Assembly: GCA_002480735.1 (NCBI GenBank)
Contig: DLCS01000271.1
Location: 1-10,207 of the forward strand
DNA: 10,207 nt
Direction of reading: 5' to 3'
DNA from: Bacillaceae bacterium UBA7792
GTDB taxonomy: Bacteria > Bacillota > Bacilli > Bacillales > Cytobacillaceae
The notes beneath the pieces were generated by a model. It saw only the letters and a list, made by a program, of their open reading frames with translations. It ran no database searches and was not told the origin of the DNA. Below are positions 1 to 6,367 of the stretch, one piece after another. Each line of letters begins with the position of its first letter. Within the stretch, counting starts at the first letter, position 1. A program made the translations under genes and the position numbers.

Positions 1-1
1 A

Positions 2-859
2 AACCGTCATGGTATTAGCGGTACAATTGATAATTTAGGGGAATTTGTTTCTGATAGCCGAGAAGCGACGAAGGCGAAAAATGAGATCATTCGTATATTG
101 GATCAAATACATGAAGAGAATTTAGACTGCCATCTGTCGATCAAGATTACACAACTTGGGTTAGATATCGACCAGGATTTTTGTATGGCAAACGTTAGGG
201 AGATTGTTGAAACCGCATACCAATATGATATTTTTGTTAACATTGATATGGAGGATTACTCCCGTTACGAAAAAACGATGGAGGTTCTTCAAATCTTAAG
301 AGGGGACTATCCAAATGTAGGAACGGTGATGCAGTCTTACCTCTTAAGAGCAGAGGAAGACCTTGACAGGCTGCAAGATGTCCGCATGCGGATTGTCAAA
401 GGGGCTTATAAGGAAAGCCCAGGGGTTGCCTATCAATCCAAAGAAGAAATTGACCGCAATTTTATTAAATTGGCAAAGAAAAGATTGCTAGGGGATGCGT
501 TCACCTCGATTGCTACACATGACCATCATATTATTAATGAACTTAAGGCCTTTGTGAGGGAACACAATATCAGCCGTGACAATTTTGAATTTCAAATGCT
601 GTACGGCTTTCGCAAAGAAATGCAATATGATCTTGCAAAAGAAGGCTATCGTTTCTGCACATATATTCCGTTTGGTACCGACTGGTTTGGCTACTATATG
701 CGCCGCATTGCTGAACGCCCACAAAACCTTGGGATCGTTGCCAAAGATATGTTATATACAAGCGATAATAAGTTGAAAAAAGAACCGATCATCGGTGGGG
801 CAGTGGCCGTGTCCTTGCTCTATCTTTTAAGAAAAAGTAGGAAAAAGAAAGATAAATAG
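2..859 (+). CDS. putB: Proline dehydrogenase, 5'-truncated by window edge
   Basis: FAD-dependent oxidation of L-proline to 1-pyrroline-5-carboxylate, the first step of proline catabolism. The reading frame is open from base 2; the first in-window residues are NRHGISGTIDNLGEFV, so probably only the first 50 or so residues are missing. Visible family motifs, in order: a SIKITQLGLD beta strand, RMRIVKGAYKE, IATHDHH, EFQMLYGFRKE, and YRFCTYIPFGTDWFGYYMRR, whose paired arginines bind the proline carboxylate in this family. This is the monofunctional Gram-positive type (about 300 aa), not fused to P5C dehydrogenase. The C-terminus carries a short hydrophobic stretch (IIGGAVAVSLLYLL) followed by a Lys/Arg-rich tail, suggesting membrane association (inference). 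A candidate start at 98 is an internal TTG and not the real start. The gene is followed by a hairpin repeat and a strong terminator. The symbol follows B. subtilis usage. Confidence 0.93.
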   Translation, partial: NRHGISGTIDNLGEFVSDSREATKAKNEIIRILDQIHEENLDCHLSIKITQLGLDIDQDFCMANVREIVETAYQYDIFVNIDMEDYSRYEKTMEVLQILRGDYPNVGTVMQSYLLRAEEDLDRLQDVRMRIVKGAYKESPGVAYQSKEEIDRNFIKLAKKRLLGDAFTSIATHDHHIINELKAFVREHNISRDNFEFQMLYGFRKEMQYDLAKEGYRFCTYIPFGTDWFGYYMRRIAERPQNLGIVAKDMLYTSDNKLKKEPIIGGAVAVSLLYLLRKSRKKKDK

Positions 860-898
860 TTTTTGGGGGACGGAGGGACAGGTTCCTCGACCCAAAAA
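860..898. repeat. REP-like imperfect hairpin after proline dehydrogenase gene
   Basis: Outer arms TTTTTGGG (860-867) and CCCAAAAA (891-898) enclose an inner stem-loop, CG/AGGGA (871-878) pairing with TTCCT/CG (883-889) around loop CAGG. It begins one base after the stop codon and carries the words GGGACA and GGTTCCT. I recall similar GGGAC-rich palindromes as dispersed intergenic repeats in several Bacillus-group genomes; that is recollection, not a search. A second element with the same kind of layout lies at 1252-1284. Confidence 0.5.
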
Positions 899-902
899 GA
901 GC

Positions 903-939
903 AATCTCTCACTATATCAACATAGTGAGAGATTTTTTT
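903..939 (+). terminator. Rho-independent terminator of proline dehydrogenase gene
   Basis: Perfect 13-bp inverted repeat, AATCTCTCACTAT (903-915) against ATAGTGAGAGATT (922-934), with a 6-base loop ATCAAC and a run of seven T at 933-939. It separates the proline gene from the metal operon. Confidence 0.93.
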
Positions 940-954
940 GATCAGAAATATAGC

Positions 955-976
955 AAACTTGATGTACGTCAATTTT
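955..976. promoter_or_regulatory. FNR/FLP-type operator upstream of the metal operon
   Basis: The core TTGATGTACGTCAA (959-972) is a palindrome of TTGA and TCAA separated by six bases, one base away from the E. coli FNR consensus TTGAT-N4-ATCAA. The symmetry extends outward as AAA-N-TTGA ... TCAA-N-TTT (955-976). The operon it precedes encodes an FNR-family regulator (3217-3927) whose recognition helix carries the E..SR residues that read TTGA half-sites, so autoregulation is the natural inference. Its centre (965.5) is 41.5 bases upstream of base 1007, the start implied by the -10 candidate at 995-1000. Confidence 0.65.
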
Positions 977-994
977 TTTTAGAAAGGTTTCGAT

Positions 995-1000
995 TAAGCT
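995..1000 (+). promoter_or_regulatory. Candidate -10 box of the metal operon
   Basis: TAAGCT keeps the three most conserved -10 positions (T1, A2, T6). No good -35 hexamer lies 17 bases upstream; the FNR-type site overlaps that region instead, the arrangement of a class II activator-dependent promoter (centre at -41.5). This is a weak box taken alone; the support comes from spacing. Confidence 0.35.
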
Positions 1001-1032
1001 AAGAATACAGAAAACAAAGGAGGCCATAAATT

Positions 1033-1239
1033 ATGAAAAGAGTTGTCTTTCAATTGGAACCATTAACTTGTCCGTCTTGTATTAAAAAGATTGAGTCTAC
1101 CCTTAATAAAACGAGTGGAATTCAATCTGCTACTGTTCTATTTAATTCGAGCAAAGTAAGAGTTGAATTTGATGAACAAGATATTAGCACCGAACAGATT
1201 AGCAAAATAATCACTAAGCTTGGCTATGAAGTGCGATAA
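1033..1239 (+). CDS. HMA-domain metallochaperone (CopZ-like), 68 aa
   Basis: A single heavy-metal-associated domain with the ferredoxin-like pattern of bacterial CopZ/Atx1 chaperones, presumably cytosolic. The metal site is C13-P-S-C16. The usual copper-chaperone motif M-x-C-x-x-C reads L11-T-C-P-S-C here, so the hydrophobic Met is replaced by Leu. A loop-5 tyrosine is present (KLGYEV, near the C-terminus), as in bacterial CopZ. AAAGGAGG (1016-1023) lies 9 bases before the ATG. It is the first gene of the operon, and the ATPase that follows has no N-terminal HMA domain of its own, so this protein probably supplies the detached metal-binding domain, delivering ion to or sensing ion for the pump (inference). 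Metal identity is not determined: copper is the family default, but the partner pump lacks the copper CPC motif. Confidence 0.87.
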   Translation: MKRVVFQLEPLTCPSCIKKIESTLNKTSGIQSATVLFNSSKVRVEFDEQDISTEQISKIITKLGYEVR

Positions 1240-1251
1240 GCATGGAGGACA

Positions 1252-1284
1252 AGTGGGACAAGGGATCTATCCCTGCGTCCCACT
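1252..1284. repeat. REP-like hairpin inside the metal operon, before the ATPase ribosome site
   Basis: Nearly perfect stem: AGTGGGAC (1252-1259) pairs with GTCCCACT (1277-1284), and inside it AGGGA (1261-1265) pairs with TCCCT (1270-1274) around loop TCTA. Only one base on the left and two on the right are unpaired between the stems. It ends 4 bases before the AAGGAGG of the ATPase gene. It shares GGGACA and the two-tier stem layout with 860-898. No T run follows, so it is not a classical terminator; as RNA it could stabilise mRNA ends or lower read-through and translation of the pump. Confidence 0.6.
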
Positions 1285-1288
1285 ATGG

Positions 1289-1295
1289 AAGGAGG
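1289..1295 (+). promoter_or_regulatory. Ribosome binding site that fixes the ATPase start at 1303
   Basis: AAGGAGG sits 7 bases before ATG 1303. The longest open frame begins at ATG 1285, but this would place the ribosome site inside the coding sequence (residues MEGGTK), and ATG 1285 itself has only the foot of the hairpin upstream. The shorter start is therefore preferred. Confidence 0.88.
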
Positions 1296-1302
1296 AACGA
1301 AA

Positions 1303-3201
1303 ATGATTCGTTTCATTAATCGAAATCGGAATAAGATAATTGGAATGTCAGGCTTAATTATTGCTACTGCCTTTTTGTTAAATATATTTGGTTTGGGTGA
1401 GTACAAGGCTATGCTCCTGATTTTGGCAACAGCTATTGCAAGTATTCCAATTTTTATAAAGGCCTTCCAAGCGCTAAGGATGAAGGCTTTCAGTATTGAG
1501 CTCCTTGTGTCTATTGCTGTGATAGGAGCGCTAGTGATTGGAGAGTATGTGGAATCAGCTGTCGTCACCTTCCTATTTTTGTTCGGCGCCTATCTAGAAG
1601 GCAGAACATTAGAAAAAACACGGTCATCCTTGAAAAAATTAATTGAAATGGCACCGCAGGAAGCGGAAGTTATACGAAATGAACAAACGCGAATGATTCC
1701 TGTAGAAGAGGTTGAAAAAGGGGATCGAATTTTAATTCGTTCTGGGGGAAAGGTGCCTGTTGATGGGAGAATTCTGACAGGGCATGCCCTCCTCAATGAA
1801 GCTACGATTACTGGGGAAAGTGCTCCGGTAATGAAACGTACCCAGGACCAGGTATATACCGGCACAATTGTGGATGAAGGATATATTGAAATCGTAGCAG
1901 AAAAGGTAGGAGCTGATACGACTTTTGCAAAAATCATCGAGCTTGTCGAAGAAGCGCAGGAAACGAAATCAAAAACGCAAAAATTCCTCGATCGATTTGC
2001 TAATGTGTATACACCGGCAGTTGTGATTCTATCAATCCTTGTCTTTTTGATTACGAAGGATATCCTTTTGTCCGTCACTTTCCTCGTTGTTGCATGTCCA
2101 GGCGCACTAGTCATTGGCGCTCCCGTATCAAACGTAGCAGGGATTGGGAATGGAGCGAGAAATGGTGTCCTTATTAAGGGCGGAGAGGTAATGGAGCAAT
2201 TCTCGAAGGTGGATACAGTTGTATTTGATAAAACAGGGACATTGACGAAGGGGAAGCCTGAAGTAACTGATATCCACGTCATGAATGGGATGGAAGAAAA
2301 TCTGTTTCTGCAAATGGCTGGAGTAGTAGAGAAGGTTTCTGAACATCATCTAGGTCAAACCATTGTGAATGAAGCGAAACGTCGGAAACTAGACATCGAT
2401 CATGAACCCGAAGATATACAGGTAGTAAAAGGAAATGGTATCCTTGCACGAGTGAACGGGATGCCCCTTATTATAGGGAACCGAAAGCTTATGGAGACCC
2501 ATGGAATCAAAATAGTGGAAGAAGTAGAGGAATATGCTCTAGGGAGAGAAAAACTAGGGAACACAGCTGTTTTTGCTGCAATAAACAATGAAATGGTGGG
2601 GATTATTTCCATTGCAGACCAAATTAGGGCGGATGCCCTTGAAGCCGTTCGTGAATTGAGGGAAAATGGAGTTAAGAGAATTTTGATGCTGACAGGTGAT
2701 AATCGGCATACCGCAAGACGCGTTTCCGAACAACTAGGTCTTGATGAATATCATGCGGAGCTCTTACCAGAGGATAAAGTGAGATTTGTGAAGAAATTAA
2801 AGGAAGAAGGTCATATCGTTGCCATGGCGGGAGATGGGATTAATGATGCCCCAGCAATTGCTAATGCGCATATTGGTATAGCTATGGGAAAAGGCGGAAC
2901 TGACATTTCAATGGAAACGGCAGATGTCGTGTTAATGGCAGATAAGCTTAAGCAATTCTCGCATGCCTATTCATTATCATTAGCAACGATTAGAAATATG
3001 AAGCAGAATATGTATTTTGCGGTAGGGGTAGTTTTTATTCTATTAGCTGGTGTCCTATTCGGGAACGTACACCTCGCCTCTGGGATGTTCATTCATGAAG
3101 CAAGTGTCCTTCTTGTTATCGTGAATGCTATGCGTCTATTAAGATTTAATAAGAGAAATAAACGGACTAGCATGGAAGAGCAACATCTTTTTACTGCTTA
3201 G
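1303..3201 (+). CDS. Atypical P1B-type heavy-metal ATPase with CPG motif
   Basis: ATP-driven transition-metal pump of the cytoplasmic membrane, 632 aa from the start chosen. About eight membrane segments: roughly 12-31, 37-55, 66-83, 86-101, 235-251, 254-275, 570-590 and 595-615. The catalytic parts are intact: actuator TGES (170-173), phosphorylated D309 in DKTGT, and GDGINDAP with D511, N514 and D515. Three metal-pump signatures differ from the norm: segment 6 has C265-P-G267 (ACPGALVIGAP) instead of CPC or SPC; the nucleotide domain has SEHHLG (H348-H349) where P1B pumps have SEHP; segment 8 reads H598-E-A-S, closest to the HEG[G/S] of P1B-4 pumps rather than the HDG of Zn/Cd pumps. There is no N-terminal HMA domain; a separate one is encoded upstream. 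Efflux is the likely direction, substrate unknown (Zn, Cd, Co, Fe and Cu all open). The regulator gene follows after 15 bases. Confidence 0.92.
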   Translation: MIRFINRNRNKIIGMSGLIIATAFLLNIFGLGEYKAMLLILATAIASIPIFIKAFQALRMKAFSIELLVSIAVIGALVIGEYVESAVVTFLFLFGAYLEGRTLEKTRSSLKKLIEMAPQEAEVIRNEQTRMIPVEEVEKGDRILIRSGGKVPVDGRILTGHALLNEATITGESAPVMKRTQDQVYTGTIVDEGYIEIVAEKVGADTTFAKIIELVEEAQETKSKTQKFLDRFANVYTPAVVILSILVFLITKDILLSVTFLVVACPGALVIGAPVSNVAGIGNGARNGVLIKGGEVMEQFSKVDTVVFDKTGTLTKGKPEVTDIHVMNGMEENLFLQMAGVVEKVSEHHLGQTIVNEAKRRKLDIDHEPEDIQVVKGNGILARVNGMPLIIGNRKLMETHGIKIVEEVEEYALGREKLGNTAVFAAINNEMVGIISIADQIRADALEAVRELRENGVKRILMLTGDNRHTARRVSEQLGLDEYHAELLPEDKVRFVKKLKEEGHIVAMAGDGINDAPAIANAHIGIAMGKGGTDISMETADVVLMADKLKQFSHAYSLSLATIRNMKQNMYFAVGVVFILLAGVLFGNVHLASGMFIHEASVLLVIVNAMRLLRFNKRNKRTSMEEQHLFTA

Positions 3202-3216
3202 GAATGGAGGATATCG

Positions 3217-3927
3217 ATGAAGAGTGAGGAAAGACATTCCTGTGGACACCATGAAGCAGCCTGTGTCGCATTGGTGCCAATTTTTAACCATTTAGAAGAT
3301 GAGCAGCTTCAAGAGGTCATGAAAGTGGTTCAATCAGTCTCTTATAAAAAAGGAGAAATCATCTACAGATCAGGTGATGACTCCTCTTCTTTATACATAG
3401 TGAATGAAGGGAAAATCAAGATCTACCGCCTTTCAGAGACCGGGAAGGAACTCCTTCTAAGAATTCTGGAACCTGGAGATTTTACGGGGGAACTAGCACT
3501 TTTCAAAGAAACGACACATGAAGCATATGCAGAGGCAATCGGAAACACGAAAGTCTGCATGATTAGCCGAATAGAACTGCAACAGCTTTTGTTAAAATAT
3601 CCTTCCATCTCTTTAAAGATATTGAGCGAGTTTTCAAACCGATTAGAGGTCTCAGAAAAGCAAACAACTAGCTTTGCAACGGAAAAAGTGGAAACAAGGA
3701 TTGCTTTATTTTTGGCCGAGTGTGCGGACCAGGAACAAAAGCTGGAATTTGATTTACCTATGAGTAAGAAAGATTTAGCCTCTTACTTAGGGACCACACC
3801 AGAAACAATTAGCCGGAAATTAGCTGAGTTGGAAGAACGGGAAATTATTATTCAAAAAAAGCAAAAGAAAATTGAAGTACTGGACTTAGATCGTTTATTA
3901 TTAATAGGAGTGGACGGAAAGGGGTAG
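3217..3927 (+). CDS. Crp/Fnr-family regulator with N-terminal Cys/His residues (FLP/FNR-like)
   Basis: Cytoplasmic transcription factor, 236 aa: N-terminal sensor tail (1-20), cyclic-nucleotide-like beta barrel (about 22-130), dimer helix, and winged helix-turn-helix (about 180-215). The N-terminus has H7, C9, H11, H12 and C16; a further cysteine, C114 in KVCMIS, aligns with FNR C122 (MVCEIP). The cAMP-binding Arg-Ser pair of CRP is absent, so cAMP is unlikely. The recognition helix TTPETISRKLAEL has E196, S199 and R200, matching the FNR residues that read TTGAT. The sensor could bind a metal, hold an Fe-S cluster, or form a disulfide as in lactic-acid-bacterial FLP proteins; with C9, C16 and C114 it has one cysteine fewer in this region than FNR (four ligands). 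GGAGG at 3206-3210, 6 bases from the ATG, and a 15-base gap after the ATPase gene place it in the same operon. Likely target: the palindrome at 959-972. Confidence 0.88.
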   Translation: MKSEERHSCGHHEAACVALVPIFNHLEDEQLQEVMKVVQSVSYKKGEIIYRSGDDSSSLYIVNEGKIKIYRLSETGKELLLRILEPGDFTGELALFKETTHEAYAEAIGNTKVCMISRIELQQLLLKYPSISLKILSEFSNRLEVSEKQTTSFATEKVETRIALFLAECADQEQKLEFDLPMSKKDLASYLGTTPETISRKLAELEEREIIIQKKQKKIEVLDLDRLLLIGVDGKG

Positions 3928-3964
3928 TACCGCTACAATGATGTGGCGGTACTTACCCTTTTTT
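3922..3964 (+). terminator. Terminator of the metal operon, overlapping the regulator's stop codon
   Basis: The hairpin starts within the last codons: GGGTA (3922-3926) plus GTACCGCTACA (3927-3937), loop ATGA, TGTGGCGGTAC (3942-3952), one unpaired T, TACCC (3954-3958), then six T (3959-3964). One G-U wobble in the 11-bp inner stem. Confidence 0.92.
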
Positions 3965-4075
3965 AAATGAAGGAAGTGAAATCAGAAAGAGGATTTATGG
4001 AGATACTAAATTAACGTATATTTACTATTGTAAAAAAAGAACGCACAGAATTGAACAACAAAGGAGTAATGCAAC

Positions 4076-4837
4076 ATGTTAGAGGGGATTCTTTCAACCT
4101 ATGCCTCCATGCTGGACTGGCATATGTGGGCTGAGGTGTTGACCTCAGCGGAAGCATGGGGAATGATTCTATCACTGGCTGTACTAGAATGTATTCTATC
4201 TGCAGATAATGCACTGGTCTTATCCGCTTTCGTTAAACCACTTCCGAAAAAGCAACAGAAAAAAGCACTTGTATATGGTTTGTGGGGTGCTTATTTATTC
4301 CGTTTCATTTTTATCGGGCTAGGTACGTTCTTGATTAAGCTTTGGTTTATTAAGCTCATTGGAGCTCTTTATTTGCTCTGGCTAGCGGTGAAATTCTTTA
4401 TTGAGAAATACAAGTCAAAAGAAGACGGGGAAGATGAGGACAAAAATCAGCCAAAGGGTTGGCTTGTCAGTACATTTGGTGTTTTCTGGGCGACTGTTAT
4501 CAGTGTCGAGCTGATGGACTTAGCATTTTCCGTTGACAGTATTTTAACGGCTCTTGCTGTTTCAGAAGAAGTATGGGTTATTTTACTTGGAGGAATGATT
4601 GGAATTCTCATGATGCGGGGGATTGCGACCTTCTTCATTGCGTTAATGAATAGAGTCCCAGAGCTTGAGACGACCGCTTATGTGTTAATTACGTTCATCG
4701 CCATAAAAATGGGATTAACCCTTGTCAATGTTCATATTTCTAACGAGGTGTTCATTATTGTATTGATTTCTGCTTTCTTAATCACTTTTGTGATTCATTA
4801 TATTCGCAAACAAAAATCGGAGAAATTTTCGCATTAA
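4076..4837 (+). CDS. TerC-family integral membrane protein, probable Mn(II) exporter
   Basis: Polytopic TerC-family protein, 253 aa, the usual length of B. subtilis YceF/YkoY (MeeF/MeeY), which export manganese and help load metal onto secreted enzymes. The two halves each carry the family's acidic membrane motif: E38-x5-D44-N45 in LECILSADNALVLSAF and E145-L-M-D148-LAFSVD154 in the second half, the presumed ion path. A charged cytoplasmic loop (KYKSKEDGEDEDKNQPKG) lies between them. AAAGGAG (4060-4066) is 9 bases before the ATG. The gene is separated from the metal operon by a terminator, so co-regulation is not implied. B. subtilis ykoY is preceded by a yybP-ykoY Mn riboswitch; the 110 bases between terminator and start are too short for one and show none of its conserved loops. 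Which paralogue it matches cannot be decided by eye. Confidence 0.9.
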   Translation: MLEGILSTYASMLDWHMWAEVLTSAEAWGMILSLAVLECILSADNALVLSAFVKPLPKKQQKKALVYGLWGAYLFRFIFIGLGTFLIKLWFIKLIGALYLLWLAVKFFIEKYKSKEDGEDEDKNQPKGWLVSTFGVFWATVISVELMDLAFSVDSILTALAVSEEVWVILLGGMIGILMMRGIATFFIALMNRVPELETTAYVLITFIAIKMGLTLVNVHISNEVFIIVLISAFLITFVIHYIRKQKSEKFSH

Positions 4838-4882
4838 CAACTTCTTTATGACTCGGCGCTTCTTCCTTTTGGGTAAATCGTG

Positions 4883-4888
4883 TATAAT
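4883..4888 (+). promoter_or_regulatory. Probable -10 box for the TraB-family gene
   Basis: Perfect TATAAT 40 bases before ATG 4928, in the TerC-TraB gap. The -35 region 17 bases upstream (4860-4865, TTCTTC) is poor. There is no clear terminator after the TerC gene, so some read-through is possible. Confidence 0.55.
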
Positions 4889-4927
4889 AAAAGTTATTAT
4901 CTTTAACTGGACAAAAGGAAGGTCGCC

Positions 4928-6100
4928 ATGCCATTGGAGAATGAAAATATTACGCGGATTTTTTTGGATGAAAAAGAATATATTTTAATTGGGACGGCTC
5001 ATGTATCTAAACAAAGTGCGGAGCTTGTCAAGGAAGTCATTGAAACGGAAAAACCGGATTCTGTCTGCATCGAATTGGATGAGCAAAGATATCAATCCAT
5101 TATGGAAGGAAACAAGTGGAAGGAAACTGACATCTTTAAGGTCATTAAGGAAAAAAAGGCAACCCTTCTATTAATGAACTTGGCGATTTCTTCTTTTCAA
5201 AAAAGGATGGCCAAACAGCTGGGAATCCAAGCAGGACAAGAAATGATCCAGGGGATTGAGTCTGCCAAAGAGGTTGGATCGGAGCTTGTTCTTGCAGACC
5301 GGAACATTCAAGTAACATTTTCACGTATTTGGCATCAAGTGGGGTTCTGGGGAAAAACACAGCTCCTTACGCAAGTGATTGCCAGCATTTTTAGCGATGA
5401 AACGATATCAGAAGAAGAGCTTGAAAGAATGAAGAGTCAGGATATGATCAACTCTGTCCTAAATGAGTTTACGGAATCATTTCCGCGACTAAAGGTACCC
5501 TTAATTGATGAGCGGGATCAGTATTTATCCCAGAAAATCAAGGAAGCACCAGGGAAGAAAATTGTTGCGGTATTGGGTGCGGCCCATGTTCCTGGAATTC
5601 AGGAAGAAATGAAGAAGGAGCATGATTTGGGGCGCTTGACGGAATTGCCGCCAAAATCGAAGGTTCCACAAATCATCGGCTGGTCGATTCCAATTCTCAT
5701 TCTAGCCCTTATTGCAATCACGTTCTTTCATGATCCATCGGCAGGATTAAAGCAGTCAATTAGTTGGGTGCTTTGGACTGGCACACTTTCTGCGATCGCC
5801 ACGGCTCTTGCATTTGGGCACCCACTTAGCATTCTCACATCCTTTGTGGCGGCACCGCTGACGACGCTGCATCCTCTCCTTGCAGCTGGATGGTTTGCAG
5901 GCTTTGTTCAAGCTTATTTCAGCAGACCAAATGTTCAAGATTTTGAGAGTTTGACAGAGGATGTCTTTAGTATAAAAGGGTTTTGGAGCAATAAAGTCAC
6001 CCGTGTTCTACTGGTTACCGTTTTTTCAAATCTTGGGGCCTCTATCGGTACCTTTATTGGTGGAGCCGATGTCATTCGCCTATTTCTCAAATTATTTTAA
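4928..6100 (+). CDS. TraB/TIKI-family membrane protein
   Basis: 390 aa. The N-terminal domain (1-240) belongs to the TraB/PrgY-GumN-TIKI superfamily, named after enterococcal pheromone-shutdown proteins and including the animal TIKI metalloproteases. Signature elements seen: G22-T-A-H25 at the end of the first strand pair, CIELDEQRY (E49, R54, Y55), and G217-A-A-H220 near the end of the domain; the two GxxH-type histidines are the superfamily's presumed metal ligands. The C-terminal part has hydrophobic segments near 249-269, 279-297, 301-332 (long, possibly two) and 358-388, so the domain is membrane-anchored. The chromosomal function in Bacillaceae is unknown; peptide processing or membrane proteostasis is only inference. 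GGAAGG at 4917-4922 is 5 bases before ATG. It has its own TATAAT box and terminator. No conjugation or pheromone genes are nearby. Confidence 0.88.
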   Translation: MPLENENITRIFLDEKEYILIGTAHVSKQSAELVKEVIETEKPDSVCIELDEQRYQSIMEGNKWKETDIFKVIKEKKATLLLMNLAISSFQKRMAKQLGIQAGQEMIQGIESAKEVGSELVLADRNIQVTFSRIWHQVGFWGKTQLLTQVIASIFSDETISEEELERMKSQDMINSVLNEFTESFPRLKVPLIDERDQYLSQKIKEAPGKKIVAVLGAAHVPGIQEEMKKEHDLGRLTELPPKSKVPQIIGWSIPILILALIAITFFHDPSAGLKQSISWVLWTGTLSAIATALAFGHPLSILTSFVAAPLTTLHPLLAAGWFAGFVQAYFSRPNVQDFESLTEDVFSIKGFWSNKVTRVLLVTVFSNLGASIGTFIGGADVIRLFLKLF

Positions 6101-6110
6101 TCATACTTTT

Positions 6111-6141
6111 ACCTATTTCTTTAAGGGGAATAGGTTTTTTT
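6111..6141 (+). terminator. Rho-independent terminator of the TraB-family gene
   Basis: ACCTATTTCTT (6111-6121) pairs with GGGGAATAGGT (6125-6135) around loop TAA; 7 Watson-Crick pairs are followed by a mix of wobble and C-G pairs. Seven T follow (6135-6141). It starts 10 bases after the stop codon. Confidence 0.82.
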
Positions 6142-6367
6142 AATCTCTTTTTTGAAACGTAGTTCTTAAAAAAACACTTCCTAATACCTATATATCGCAT
6201 AATCCCCGAAATTTCTTTCTAATTCGATTCCATTTTTTTCAAAAAATAAGGAGGATGTCCCACAGGAATATATTTATGAAGGCTAGAATAGAATGTTAAT
6301 TGGAAATGCCTTCCTGGATGGAGTCTTCTGATACAGATGGTTGTGATAATGTTCAGTACTGATTTTA

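Noticed and set aside
1590..2282. 230-residue open frame on the minus strand inside the ATPase gene
   Set aside because: It lies wholly opposite a gene with intact catalytic motifs; composition rich in S, T, I and P is typical of an antisense shadow, and there is no ribosome site.
3965..4075. yybP-ykoY manganese riboswitch before the TerC gene
   Set aside because: Looked for because of B. subtilis ykoY; the interval is too short after the terminator and shows no matching conserved loops or expression-platform hairpin.
6248..6299. AAGGAGG followed by a 14-codon open frame (MSHRNIFMKARIEC)
   Set aside because: The ATG at 6255 directly abuts the ribosome-site motif (no spacer) and the next ATG (6276) is 21 bases away, so neither is well placed. 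No signal peptide or known peptide family.
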